A stretch of DNA of 64,000 nt from NCBI GenBank assembly GCA_035760965.1, contig DASTRY010000030.1, forward strand, positions 62,001-126,000, given 5' to 3'. A model generated the notes under the pieces. The model worked only from the letters and a program-made list of their open reading frames with translations. It was not told the DNA's origin and searched no databases. The position numbers and the translations under genes were made by a program. Of the stretch, positions 45,396 to 53,106 are shown piece by piece (position 1 is the first letter of the stretch; every line of letters starts with the position of its first letter). This stretch comes from JADGHX01 sp035760965. GTDB lineage: Bacteria; Pseudomonadota; Gammaproteobacteria; Steroidobacterales; Steroidobacteraceae.

Positions 45396-46799
45396 ATGAG
45401 CATCAAGAGTCTCGAAGATCTGATCAAAGCGTCCGGCGGCCCGGTCGAGATGCTGCGCAACTCGCCGACGGGTCCGAACCCGTATCCGGGCGTGTTCAGC
45501 GAATACACGAACTGGCGCGACGAGCAGCGCGCGTGGCAAGAGACCGCCGTGCTCTTCAACCAGTCGTATCACATGACGGACATGTACGTCGAAGGCCCGG
45601 ACGCCGTGAAGCTGCTGAACAGCCTGGGCGTCAACAGCTTCAAGGGCTTCGAGGTCGACAAGGCGAAGCAGTACGTGCCGGTGAACTACGACGGCTACGT
45701 CATCGGCGACGTCATCCTGTTCTACCTCGCGCCGAACAAGTTCAACCTCGTGGGGCGCCCGCCGGTGCACAACTGGGTGCAGTACCACGCGATCACGAAC
45801 AAATACGACGTGAAGCTCGAGCGCGACGAGCGCACCGCGGATTCGGGCGGCGCCAACCGCAAGGTGTATCGCTATCAGATCCAGGGTCCGAACGCGATGA
45901 AGATCATGGAGAAGGCGCTCGGCAAGACCCCGCCCGAGCTGAAGTTCTTCAACATGACGACGCTCAAGATCGGCAAGCGCGAGGTGCGCGCCCTGCGCCA
46001 CGGCATGGCGGGCCAGCCCGGCTTCGAGCTCTTCGGGCCGTGGGCCGAAGGTGAAGAGGTGAAGCAGCTGCTCGTCGACGCGGGCAAGGACTACGGCCTG
46101 CGTCTCGTCGGCGCGCGCGCCTACTCCTCGAACACGCTGGAATCGGGCTGGATCCCCTCGCCGATGGCGGCGGTGTACAGCGGCGACAAGATGAAACCCT
46201 ACCGCGAGTACCTGCCGGCGAACGGGTTCGAAGGCCGCGCCTCGCTCGGCGGCAGCTTCTACTCGAACAACATCGAGGACTATTACCTCACGCCGTACGA
46301 CCTCGGTTACGGTCCGTTCGTGAAGTTCGACCACGACTTCATCGGTCGCGAAGCGCTCGAGCAGAAGGCGAAGGGGCCGCACCGCAAGAAAGTCACGCTC
46401 GCGCTGAACGACGAGGACGTGACGCGCGCGATCGGCACGCAGTTCGGCACCAAGGGACGCGGCCGCGCGAAGTTCATCGACTGGCCGTCGGCCGTGTACT
46501 CGATGTACCCGTACGACAAGGTGCTGGCGCGCGACGGCAAGCTGGCCGGCATCTCGACCTGGGTCGGCTACAGCTCGAACGAGCGCAAGATGCTGACGCT
46601 CGCCATTCTCGACGAGGCCTATGCGAAGCCCGGCACGCAGGTCACGTTCGTGTGGGGCGAGGAAGGCGGCGGCTCGAAGAAGCCCACCGTCGAGAGCCAC
46701 GAGCAGTTCGAGATCCGCGCGATCGTGAGCCCGGTCCCGTACTCGGAAGTGGCGCGCGAGCACTACGCCGAGGACACCTGGCGCGTGCACAACAAGTAA
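45396..46799 (+). CDS. LigM-like tetrahydrofolate-dependent aryl O-demethylase
   Basis: A 467-residue cytosolic protein of the GcvT/DmdA fold. The order PVEMLRNSPTGPNPYPGV, EYTNWRDEQRAWQETAVLFNQSYHMTDMYV, LLNSLGVNSF, ALRHGMAGQPGFELFGPWA, AYSSNTLESGWIPSP and IEDYYLTPYDLGYG matches, as I recall it, the sphingomonad LigM (vanillate/3-O-methylgallate O-demethylase, 471 residues) closely. LigM moves a methoxy methyl group to tetrahydrofolate. The active-site Tyr of LigM sits in the GYVIGDVI region, kept here. ATG 45396 matches the family start. Which methoxy-aromatic or other methylated substrate it uses is not shown. Confidence 0.85.
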   Translation: MSIKSLEDLIKASGGPVEMLRNSPTGPNPYPGVFSEYTNWRDEQRAWQETAVLFNQSYHMTDMYVEGPDAVKLLNSLGVNSFKGFEVDKAKQYVPVNYDGYVIGDVILFYLAPNKFNLVGRPPVHNWVQYHAITNKYDVKLERDERTADSGGANRKVYRYQIQGPNAMKIMEKALGKTPPELKFFNMTTLKIGKREVRALRHGMAGQPGFELFGPWAEGEEVKQLLVDAGKDYGLRLVGARAYSSNTLESGWIPSPMAAVYSGDKMKPYREYLPANGFEGRASLGGSFYSNNIEDYYLTPYDLGYGPFVKFDHDFIGREALEQKAKGPHRKKVTLALNDEDVTRAIGTQFGTKGRGRAKFIDWPSAVYSMYPYDKVLARDGKLAGISTWVGYSSNERKMLTLAILDEAYAKPGTQVTFVWGEEGGGSKKPTVESHEQFEIRAIVSPVPYSEVAREHYAEDTWRVHNK

Positions 46800-46841
46800 G
46801 TCGAGCAGCCCGCTGCGCCGGCACGCGCCGATGCAGCGGGT

Positions 46842-47198
46842 TCACTCGGAGAGCTGCGGTGGCGCTGCGGGATTCAGCGCCACCTCGATCATTCCCTCCA
46901 CGATTCGCACGCGGTGTACGACCAAGGGCTGCGTTGCCGGCCCGTTGCACACGCTTCCATCTCTGACGTCGAATGCGGCGCCGTGCATCGGACAGATGAG
47001 GCGCGCGCCCTTCAGCCGCCCTTCACTCATGCGAGCGAGTGCGTGCGTGCAGATGTTGTCCAGCGCGAACACCTGATAGCCGCCTCGCTCGCGAGTGGCG
47101 CATAGCACGACGTCACGGCCGGCGATGCGGCAGGAGCGCATGCGGCCCGGCGGCAGGTCCTTCACAGCCGCGACGCGCACGAATTCGGTATCGGTCAA
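46842..47198 (-). CDS. Rieske [2Fe-2S] ferredoxin
   Basis: A 118-residue soluble Rieske protein with cluster motifs CTH (Cys50, His52) in ALDNICTHALARMSEG and CPMH (Cys69, His72) in ARLICPMHGAAFDVRDG. The rest has the ferredoxin-component layout of dioxygenase systems (VRVAAVKDLPPGRM at the start). It starts at TTG 47198 with AAAGGA seven bases upstream; no ATG is available in frame. It converges on the LigM-like gene (42-base gap) and could serve an oxygenase outside the window. It is divergent from the PAS kinase. Confidence 0.88.
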   Translation of the reverse strand: MTDTEFVRVAAVKDLPPGRMRSCRIAGRDVVLCATRERGGYQVFALDNICTHALARMSEGRLKGARLICPMHGAAFDVRDGSVCNGPATQPLVVHRVRIVEGMIEVALNPAAPPQLSE

Positions 47199-47246
47199 GA
47201 TTGATCCTTTCGCATTTACTGCCAAGCATCGCACGGCACGCGTTCT

Positions 47247-49253
47247 GTGACCCATCGGCTCGTGTTCGAGACTGGGCTCACGCTATCATCGCCGCCCTCT
47301 TGCCTGACGCGAGCTGAGCCGTTGACGTCCGAGCCGAGCGAACACACGCAGCTTCGTACGACTGAAGCAGCCCTGCGTGAAGCTCGCGCGCGACTCGAGG
47401 TGACGCTGCGCGCTGCGGAAGTGGGCACGTGGACCTGGAACGTGCCGACCAACCTCGTCGTTGCGGATCGCAATCTCGCTCGCCTGTTCGACGTCGCGGA
47501 AACGGAAGCGGCAGGCGCGCCGATCGAGCGCTATCTCGCTGCTATTCATCCGGAGGACAGGCCGCGGCTCGAGAGCGTGTTGCGGGATGCGCTGAACGGC
47601 GGCTCCGACCAGTACGAATGCGAGTGCCGTGTGGTGCGCGCCAGCGGCGCCGTCCGCTGGGTGATTGCGCGCGGCAATGTCGAGCGGGACGCCGAAGGCG
47701 TCGCGACAGCCGTGCCCGCCATCGTCATCGACATCACGGAGCGCAAGCTCGCCGAGAACGCCGTGCGCGATTCGGCGGAGCACTTGCAGCTGGCGCTTGC
47801 CGCCGCCGATCTCGGCGATTGGCAGTGGGACGCGCACAAGGACCTCATCCTGCTGTCCGATCGCGCTGCGGATATCTACGGCCTGCCGCATGGCTCCGCG
47901 GTCTCCCGAGTCACGCTGCGCTCGATGCTCGTCCCCGAGGACCGCGAACCCGTGCGCCTCGCCATCGAAAGCTCGCTCGCGACACACGCCGACTACGACA
48001 TGGAATATCGCGCCGTGCGCCCGAACGGCGAGCAGTGCTGGATCGCCGCCCGCGGACGCGGCCTCTACAGCGACAGCGGCGCGGTCCTCGGCATGATCGG
48101 CATCGTGCAGGACATCACCGCGCGCAAGCAGGCCGAACAGGCGCTGCGCGAGATGGACCGGCGCAAGGACGAGTTCCTCGCGACGCTCGCACACGAGCTG
48201 CGCAATCCGCTGGCGCCCATCCGCCACGCCGCGCAGATCGCGCGCATTCCCACCGCGACCGAAGCGCAGAAGCGCTGGAGCAACGAGGTGATCATCCGCC
48301 AGGTGCATCACATGTCGTTGCTGCTCGATGACCTGCTCGATATCTCGCGCATCACGCGCGGCACACTGGAGCTGCGGCTCGTGCCGACCGATCTCGGCGC
48401 AGCCATCGACGCGGCGGTCGAGACGGCGCGGCCCGGCATCGAGCTGAAGCGGCATGAGCTGATCGTCGAGCTGCCGACGACGCCGATCGAGGTGTCGGCG
48501 GACCCGCTGCGCTTGTCCCAGGTGCTCTCCAATCTGCTGACGAACGCGGCCAAGTACACCGATCCGGAAGGCGAGATCCGCCTCTCCGCGCGCCTCGAAC
48601 CGGACACCGTGCTCATCTCCGTTGCAGATACGGGGATCGGCATCGCGCCGGAGACGCTGCCCTCCGTGTTCGAGATGTTCTCGCAGCTCCACAGCGGCCG
48701 CGACCGCTCGGAAGGCGGCCTCGGCATCGGGCTCGCGCTCTCGAAGGGGCTCGTGGAGCTGCACGGCGGCACGATCGAAGCGCGCAGTGCGGGGCCCGGT
48801 CAGGGCAGCGAATTCATCGTGCGGCTACCGCGTCGCGCGGCACCGGTGCGCGAGACGGCGGCGCCCTCGCTCGAACCCTCACTGGACCAGACCGTCCGCC
48901 GGCGCGTGCTCGTGGCGGACGACAACGTGGATGGCGCGGAGAGCCTCGCTCTCCTCTTACGCGTCGAGGGTCACGAGGTGAACGTCGTGCACGATGGCGC
49001 GGCTGCACTCGCCGCCGTGGAACGACTGCGGCCGGAAGTGGCGCTGCTCGACATCGGCATGCCCGGGCTCAGCGGATACGAGGTCGCGCGGCGCGTGCGG
49101 CAGAGCGCAATCGGACGCGCCGTGATGTTGATTGCGATCACGGGTTGGGGCCAGGACAGCGACAAGGCGCGCGCGCTCGCGGCGGGCTTCGATCATCACT
49201 TCACCAAGCCCATCGAGCCGGAGCGCATCACCGCCCTGCTCCGCGCGCGCTGA
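47247..49253 (+). CDS. PAS-PAS hybrid histidine kinase/response regulator
   Basis: A 668-residue cytosolic hybrid kinase with no membrane segment. Two PAS/PAC sensor domains (about 52-168, with IVIDITERKLAE, and 176-298, with IVQDITARKQAE) precede HisKA (phospho-acceptor His316 in FLATLAHELRNPLAP). Then come HATPase (NLLTNAAKY N-box, DTGIGIAP, GLGIGLAL) and a C-terminal receiver (VLVADDNVDGAESL; Asp in ALLDIGMPGLSG; Lys in HHFTKP). The start is uncertain: GTG 47247 is listed, but TTG 47322 just before the first helix is equally possible and would leave a larger divergent promoter. The effector output is absent from the protein. Confidence 0.92.
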   Translation: MTHRLVFETGLTLSSPPSCLTRAEPLTSEPSEHTQLRTTEAALREARARLEVTLRAAEVGTWTWNVPTNLVVADRNLARLFDVAETEAAGAPIERYLAAIHPEDRPRLESVLRDALNGGSDQYECECRVVRASGAVRWVIARGNVERDAEGVATAVPAIVIDITERKLAENAVRDSAEHLQLALAAADLGDWQWDAHKDLILLSDRAADIYGLPHGSAVSRVTLRSMLVPEDREPVRLAIESSLATHADYDMEYRAVRPNGEQCWIAARGRGLYSDSGAVLGMIGIVQDITARKQAEQALREMDRRKDEFLATLAHELRNPLAPIRHAAQIARIPTATEAQKRWSNEVIIRQVHHMSLLLDDLLDISRITRGTLELRLVPTDLGAAIDAAVETARPGIELKRHELIVELPTTPIEVSADPLRLSQVLSNLLTNAAKYTDPEGEIRLSARLEPDTVLISVADTGIGIAPETLPSVFEMFSQLHSGRDRSEGGLGIGLALSKGLVELHGGTIEARSAGPGQGSEFIVRLPRRAAPVRETAAPSLEPSLDQTVRRRVLVADDNVDGAESLALLLRVEGHEVNVVHDGAAALAAVERLRPEVALLDIGMPGLSGYEVARRVRQSAIGRAVMLIAITGWGQDSDKARALAAGFDHHFTKPIEPERITALLRAR

Positions 49254-49265
49254 GCTCGCTGCCAC

Positions 49266-49297
49266 GCCGCGGCGGGGTCGGGCCGCGGCGGGGTCGG
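49266..49297. repeat. Perfect 16-bp tandem duplication
   Basis: GCCGCGGCGGGGTCGG at 49266-49281 is repeated exactly at 49282-49297 in the 59-base gap between the convergent PAS kinase and pirin genes. Confidence 0.9.
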
Positions 49298-49312
49298 GCC
49301 GCCGCAGGCGGC

Positions 49313-50191
49313 TCAGAACCTGCCGCTCTGAAAGTCCTCGACCGCGCGAATGAGCTCCTCGCGCGTGTTCATCACGAACGGTCCGTACTTCGCCACCGGC
49401 TCCCGCAACGGCTTGCCGCACACGAGAATCGCCCGGCTCACAGGCGAGCCCGCAGGCGGCTCGCGCCCTTCGAGCCGCACCTCGGTGCCGTTGCCGAGCA
49501 CGGCGAGCTGATGCGCGTCGATCGTCGCGGCCGTCTCGCCGGCACCGACGCGCATTGAACCCTCGTACACGTACACGAACGCGGCATGCTCGAACGGCAC
49601 GGCGTGCGTGAACTGCGCGCCCGCTTCCAGCGCGATGTCGAGATACGTCGGGTCCGTTGCCGGCTGCACGATCGGACCTGTCGTATCGCCGACGCGCCCG
49701 GCGATCACCTTCACCGTGACCCCTTTGCCGAGCTGCACGACGGGGATCTTCTCCGGCCCGAATTCCTGATATTTCGGCGCGGTCATCTTGTCGCGCGCCG
49801 GCAGGTTGATCCACAGCTGAAAGCCGCGCATGCGGCCCTCCTGCTGCTCCGGCATCTCGGAGTGCACGATGCCGCGGCCGGCCGTCATCCACTGCACGCT
49901 GCCGGGCACGAGCACGCCCTCGTGCCCGTGATTGTCCTTGTGGCGCATGCGGCCATCGAGCATGTACGTGACGGTCTCGAACCCCCGATGCGGATGGGAC
50001 GGGAAGCCGCCGATGTAATCGCCGGGATTCTCCGTGCCGAACTCGTCGAGCATCAGGAAGGGATCGAGGTCCTGCAGCTGCGGCTGGCCGATCACGCGCG
50101 TCAGCTTCACTCCGGCGCCGTCGGATGTGGCCATGCCGCGCACGACGCGCGTCACGGCACGAGTGTTCACCGTCTCAGCTTTGGCATTCAT
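49313..50191 (-). CDS. Pirin family protein
   Basis: A 292-residue bicupin. The N-terminal metal site is in GGFPSHPHRGFETVTYMLDG and GSVQWMTAGRGIVHSEMP (three His and one Glu), with the usual RVIGQPQLQDLDPFLMLDEFG start and a C-terminal cupin. Bacterial pirins such as YhhW have quercetinase or dehydrogenase-modulating activity. ATG 50191 has GGAGC upstream. It follows azoR by 31 bases on the same strand; both are divergent from a LysR regulator, suggesting a quinone or electrophile response unit. Confidence 0.93.
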   Translation of the reverse strand: MNAKAETVNTRAVTRVVRGMATSDGAGVKLTRVIGQPQLQDLDPFLMLDEFGTENPGDYIGGFPSHPHRGFETVTYMLDGRMRHKDNHGHEGVLVPGSVQWMTAGRGIVHSEMPEQQEGRMRGFQLWINLPARDKMTAPKYQEFGPEKIPVVQLGKGVTVKVIAGRVGDTTGPIVQPATDPTYLDIALEAGAQFTHAVPFEHAAFVYVYEGSMRVGAGETAATIDAHQLAVLGNGTEVRLEGREPPAGSPVSRAILVCGKPLREPVAKYGPFVMNTREELIRAVEDFQSGRF

Positions 50192-50222
50192 CGAGAAAGC
50201 TCCTTCGACCGTCGCCGGTCGT

Positions 50223-50804
50223 TCACGCCGCGAGCGCGGGGGGTGCGGGTATCGAGGCCAGTGCGGAATCCAGCCCTTTCTGGCGATTCTCGGGCGAAAT
50301 CGCAAGTCCTTCGGCGCGCACCACTGTCACGTCCGTGATGCCGATGAAGCCGAAGACGAACTTCAGATACGTCTCGACGTACTCGCCCGGCGCATTCGGC
50401 GCATACACGCCGCCCGCCGACGCCACGATGATGACGTGCTTGCCGCCCGCGAGGCCTTCGGGACCGTGGGCCGTGTAACGAAAGGTCTGGCCCGCGACCA
50501 GGATGCGATCGATCCAGGCCTTGAGCTGCGTCGGTATGCCGAAGTTGTACATCGGCGCGCCGATCACCACGACGTCCGCGGCCAGGAAGTCCGCGAGCGT
50601 GCGCGCATCGCGCGCGGCTTCGATCTCGTCCACCTTGGCAAGCGAGGCGCCGGTGAGATGCGGGAGCGGCTCCCGGCCGAGATCGACGTGTTGAACCTCG
50701 AGGCCGGGAATGGCGGCCTTCCAGCGCTCGACCAGCTCGCGGGTCAGCGCGCGGCTCGCCGAGCCCTCGCCCAGAATGCTCGAATCCAGGTGCAGCAGTT
50801 TCAT
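50223..50804 (-). CDS. azoR: FMN-dependent NADH-azoreductase
   Basis: A 193-residue flavodoxin-fold enzyme reducing quinones and azo compounds. MKLLHLDSSILGEGSASRALTREL is the FMN phosphate loop, VVIGAPMYNFGIPTQLKAWIDRI the central FMN site, and VIIVASAGGVY and FGFIGITDVTVVRAEG complete the pattern. ATG 50804 opens the first beta-strand; the upstream frame is antisense to LysR. First gene of an azoR-pirin pair facing a divergent LysR gene; such pairs are commonly activated by the LysR protein in response to quinones or thiol-reactive compounds. Confidence 0.94.
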   Translation of the reverse strand: MKLLHLDSSILGEGSASRALTRELVERWKAAIPGLEVQHVDLGREPLPHLTGASLAKVDEIEAARDARTLADFLAADVVVIGAPMYNFGIPTQLKAWIDRILVAGQTFRYTAHGPEGLAGGKHVIIVASAGGVYAPNAPGEYVETYLKFVFGFIGITDVTVVRAEGLAISPENRQKGLDSALASIPAPPALAA

Positions 50805-50863
50805 GGCGTCCTCAGCTCCTAGCGGGTGTCTTTTGGGTGGGCAATAAGCTAGGGTTTGGAACG

Positions 50864-50920
50864 CTGGAATAGAATCCAGCAGAAACAGAACATCTCGTTC
50901 TATTTTTGGATTCAATCTGG
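50864..50920. promoter_or_regulatory. Nested inverted repeats between azoR and the LysR gene
   Basis: CTGGA/TCCAG (50864-50868, 50875-50879), GAATCCA/TGGATTC (50872-50878, 50907-50913) and AGAAC/GTTCT (50887-50891, 50897-50901) lie in an AT-rich patch just before the LysR ATG. This is the size and position of a LysR-type recognition plus activation site. Confidence 0.55.
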
Positions 50921-50927
50921 ACGCCCC

Positions 50928-51827
50928 ATGCAGCCGCTCGACGAGTTCTATTACTTTGCCAAGGTGGTCGAATTCGGCGGGTACGCGAAGGCGGCCCGGG
51001 CCTTGCGCATCCCGAAGTCGCGCTTGTCGCGGCACGTCAGCGCGCTCGAAAACCGGCTCGGCGTGCGCCTCGTCAATCGCTCGACGCGCAAGTTCGTGAT
51101 CACGCCGGTCGGCCAGGAAGTGTTTCGACACGCATCCGCCATGCTCGCCGAAGCGGACGCGGCCCTCGAGGCCGTCGAGCTCGCGCGCGCTGCGCCGCGC
51201 GGGATCGTGCGCGTGAGCTGTCCGGTGTCACTCGCACAGACGGCATTCGTGGAGATCCTGCCGGAGTTCTTTGCGCGCTACCCGGGCATTCGAGTGTTGC
51301 TGCACGCGAGCAATCGGCGCGTCGACTTGCTGAACGAAGGCATCGACGTCGCATTTCGCGTGCGCACGCAGCCGAGCGGAGAAGACGGCCTCGTCATGCG
51401 CAAATTTCGCGAGTTCAGCGAGCTTCTGGTCGCAAGCCCCGCGTACCTCGATCGAACCGGCCGGCCGGAACATCCCTCGCAACTCGCCGCGCACGAGACG
51501 CTCGGCTATGAGCCCGAGGCGGACAGCCAGGTCTGGGAGCTGTTCGATGCGAGCTGCAATCCGGCGCGCGTCGAGCTGAAACCGCGGCTCGTGTGCCACG
51601 ATTTCGTGCTGCTCAAAGCCTCCGCGCTCGCCGGGATGGGCATTGCGCTGCTGCCCGAAACGGTAGTGCGGTCGAACCTGGCCGACGGCACGTTGGAGCG
51701 CGTGCTGCCGGCGTGGAATATGCCGCAAGGGGTCTTTCACGTCGTGTTCCCCACGCGACGCGGTCTGTTACCCGCGGTGCGCGCGTTCATCGATTTCACC
51801 GCGGAACGCATGTCCGCATGCGTCTGA
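50928..51827 (+). CDS. LysR family transcriptional regulator
   Basis: A 299-residue LysR regulator. Winged helix at about 1-60 (LDEFYYFAKVVEFGGYAKAARALRIPKSRLSRHVSALENRLGVRL, cited in parts), then the effector-binding domain from about 90 (GIVRVSCPVSLAQTAFVEILPEFFARYPGIRVLLHAS, LNEGIDVAFRV). This is the DhaR/AaeR-like group often found divergent from azoR-type reductases and pirins. ATG 50928 starts MQPLDEF; an ATG 24 codons upstream runs through the inverted repeats. Expected to control azoR-pirin and itself. Confidence 0.93.
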   Translation: MQPLDEFYYFAKVVEFGGYAKAARALRIPKSRLSRHVSALENRLGVRLVNRSTRKFVITPVGQEVFRHASAMLAEADAALEAVELARAAPRGIVRVSCPVSLAQTAFVEILPEFFARYPGIRVLLHASNRRVDLLNEGIDVAFRVRTQPSGEDGLVMRKFREFSELLVASPAYLDRTGRPEHPSQLAAHETLGYEPEADSQVWELFDASCNPARVELKPRLVCHDFVLLKASALAGMGIALLPETVVRSNLADGTLERVLPAWNMPQGVFHVVFPTRRGLLPAVRAFIDFTAERMSACV

Positions 51828-51866
51828 CGAGCTGAGGTATAGTCGCGGCCTCGCCCGGATGGCCGC

Positions 51867-52427
51867 ATGCACAAAGTCTTCATCTCGGCCGATTCTCTGC
51901 TGCGTGACTCGATGGAGCTCGGTCTCCAGATCCTGCGGAGCGGCTTTCGACCCACCTTTCTCGCAGCGCTGTGGCGCGGCGGCGCGCCCATCGGCATCAC
52001 CGTGCAGGAGGTGCTCGAGTATCACGGCGTCGTGTGCGATCACATCGCGATCCGCACTTCCGCCTACACGGGCATCGATCAGCAGTCGAAGACGGTGCGC
52101 GTGCATGCCGTCGACTACCTCGTCTCGCAGCTCAACGCCGACGATCAGCTGCTGCTGATCGACGATGTGTTCGACTCCGGCCTCAGCATGCAGGCGGTGG
52201 TGAGCGAGCTGCAGCGGCGCTGCCGGCGCAACTTCCCGGAGCGATTTCGCACGGCCACCGTGTACTACAAGCCGGGGCGCAATCGAACCGCCGTGCAGCC
52301 GGACTTCTACGTGCGCGCCACCGACGATTGGCTCGTGTTCCCGCACGAAGTGCGCGGCCTGACGCGCGAGGAAATCCTCGCGAACAAACCGGTCGACGCG
52401 AGCTTCTTCCGCGACGGGCAGAGCTGA
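51867..52427 (+). CDS. Phosphoribosyltransferase
   Basis: A 186-residue type I phosphoribosyltransferase. The PRPP-binding signature LLLIDDVFDSGLS (about 95-107) and early LAALWRGGAPIGITV (PPi loop region) are clear, with a flexible loop ending in IRTSAYTG. The hood suggests a hypoxanthine/guanine-type purine salvage enzyme, but the specificity residues are not decisive and no symbol is given. Soluble, no leader. It starts 39 bases after the LysR stop and may be read through. Confidence 0.87.
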   Translation: MHKVFISADSLLRDSMELGLQILRSGFRPTFLAALWRGGAPIGITVQEVLEYHGVVCDHIAIRTSAYTGIDQQSKTVRVHAVDYLVSQLNADDQLLLIDDVFDSGLSMQAVVSELQRRCRRNFPERFRTATVYYKPGRNRTAVQPDFYVRATDDWLVFPHEVRGLTREEILANKPVDASFFRDGQS

Positions 52428-52548
52428 CGCGCTGTCCCGGCGCGGCACTCCCTCACCCGCCGACCATCAGCCGCACGCGACGCGTGAGCCGGTTGCTCGG
52501 AGCGGGGACGGCTCATACGCTCAGCCGCAAACAAAAGGGAGTCTCGCC

Positions 52549-52962
52549 GTGCGCATTCGCCATTCTCTGTTCGGGCTCGCGTTGATCGTGACATTCGCTG
52601 TTCAGGCGCAAACGCCGGGACCGAGCGCGCCTGCTGCCGCGCAGGCCAATCCGCGCGGCACGCCCACGACGATGGTCGTGAAGTTTCGCGTGAGAGCGGG
52701 CAAGAACGCCGAGTTCGAAAAAGCCTTCCGCGAGATGCAGGACGGCGTGCGCGCGCACGAGCCGGGCAACGTCTACTACGATTTCTTCGTGGACAACAAT
52801 GACCCGCAGCTCTACGTGATCGTCGAGCGCTACAAGGACGCCGACGCGGTCGCCGCACACGGCAAGAGCGAGCACGCCAAGAAGATGATCGCGACGATCC
52901 GAGACCTGATGGACGGGCCGATCGAGGCCCAACGCCTGATCCTGATCAGCGCGAAGCAGTAA
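52549..52962 (+). CDS. Exported ABM-domain (antibiotic biosynthesis monooxygenase-like) protein
   Basis: A 137-residue protein from GTG 52549 with a signal peptide (about 1-20, ending VQA). Residues 42-135 are one ABM dimeric alpha/beta barrel (VVKFRVRAGKNAEFEKAFREMQ, YYDFFVDNNDPQLYVIVERYKD, AAHGKSEHAKKM). Family members include YgiN-type quinol monooxygenases; export makes a simple cytosolic role unlikely. A ribosome-binding site AAAGGGAG lies upstream. Its last 20 codons are inside the first copy of a 105-bp-period tandem duplication, and the second copy keeps an open frame with its own TAA. Confidence 0.85.
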   Translation: MRIRHSLFGLALIVTFAVQAQTPGPSAPAAAQANPRGTPTTMVVKFRVRAGKNAEFEKAFREMQDGVRAHEPGNVYYDFFVDNNDPQLYVIVERYKDADAVAAHGKSEHAKKMIATIRDLMDGPIEAQRLILISAKQ

Positions 52963-53106
52963 ACCGCGCTCGTCTCATTTGGCGGATCATCGCCTTCACG
53001 AGCCCGCGACCTGATGGACGGGCTGCTCGAGGTCGCGCGCCGGATTCCGATCCGCGCGAAGCAGTAACACGCGTTCGCCTCATTTGGCGCTCATCGCCTT
53101 CACGAG
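52903..53106. repeat. Tandem duplication of about 100 bp spanning two convergent gene ends
   Basis: 52903-53002 and 53008-53106 are imperfect copies (period 105 then 104): both run from GACCTGATGGACGGGC through GCGCGAAGCAGTAA to CATTTGGCG and TCATCGCCTTCACGAG. Copy one carries the ABM gene's stop; copy two carries the M20 gene's stop. Each copy therefore holds a vestige of the other gene's end. Confidence 0.92.
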
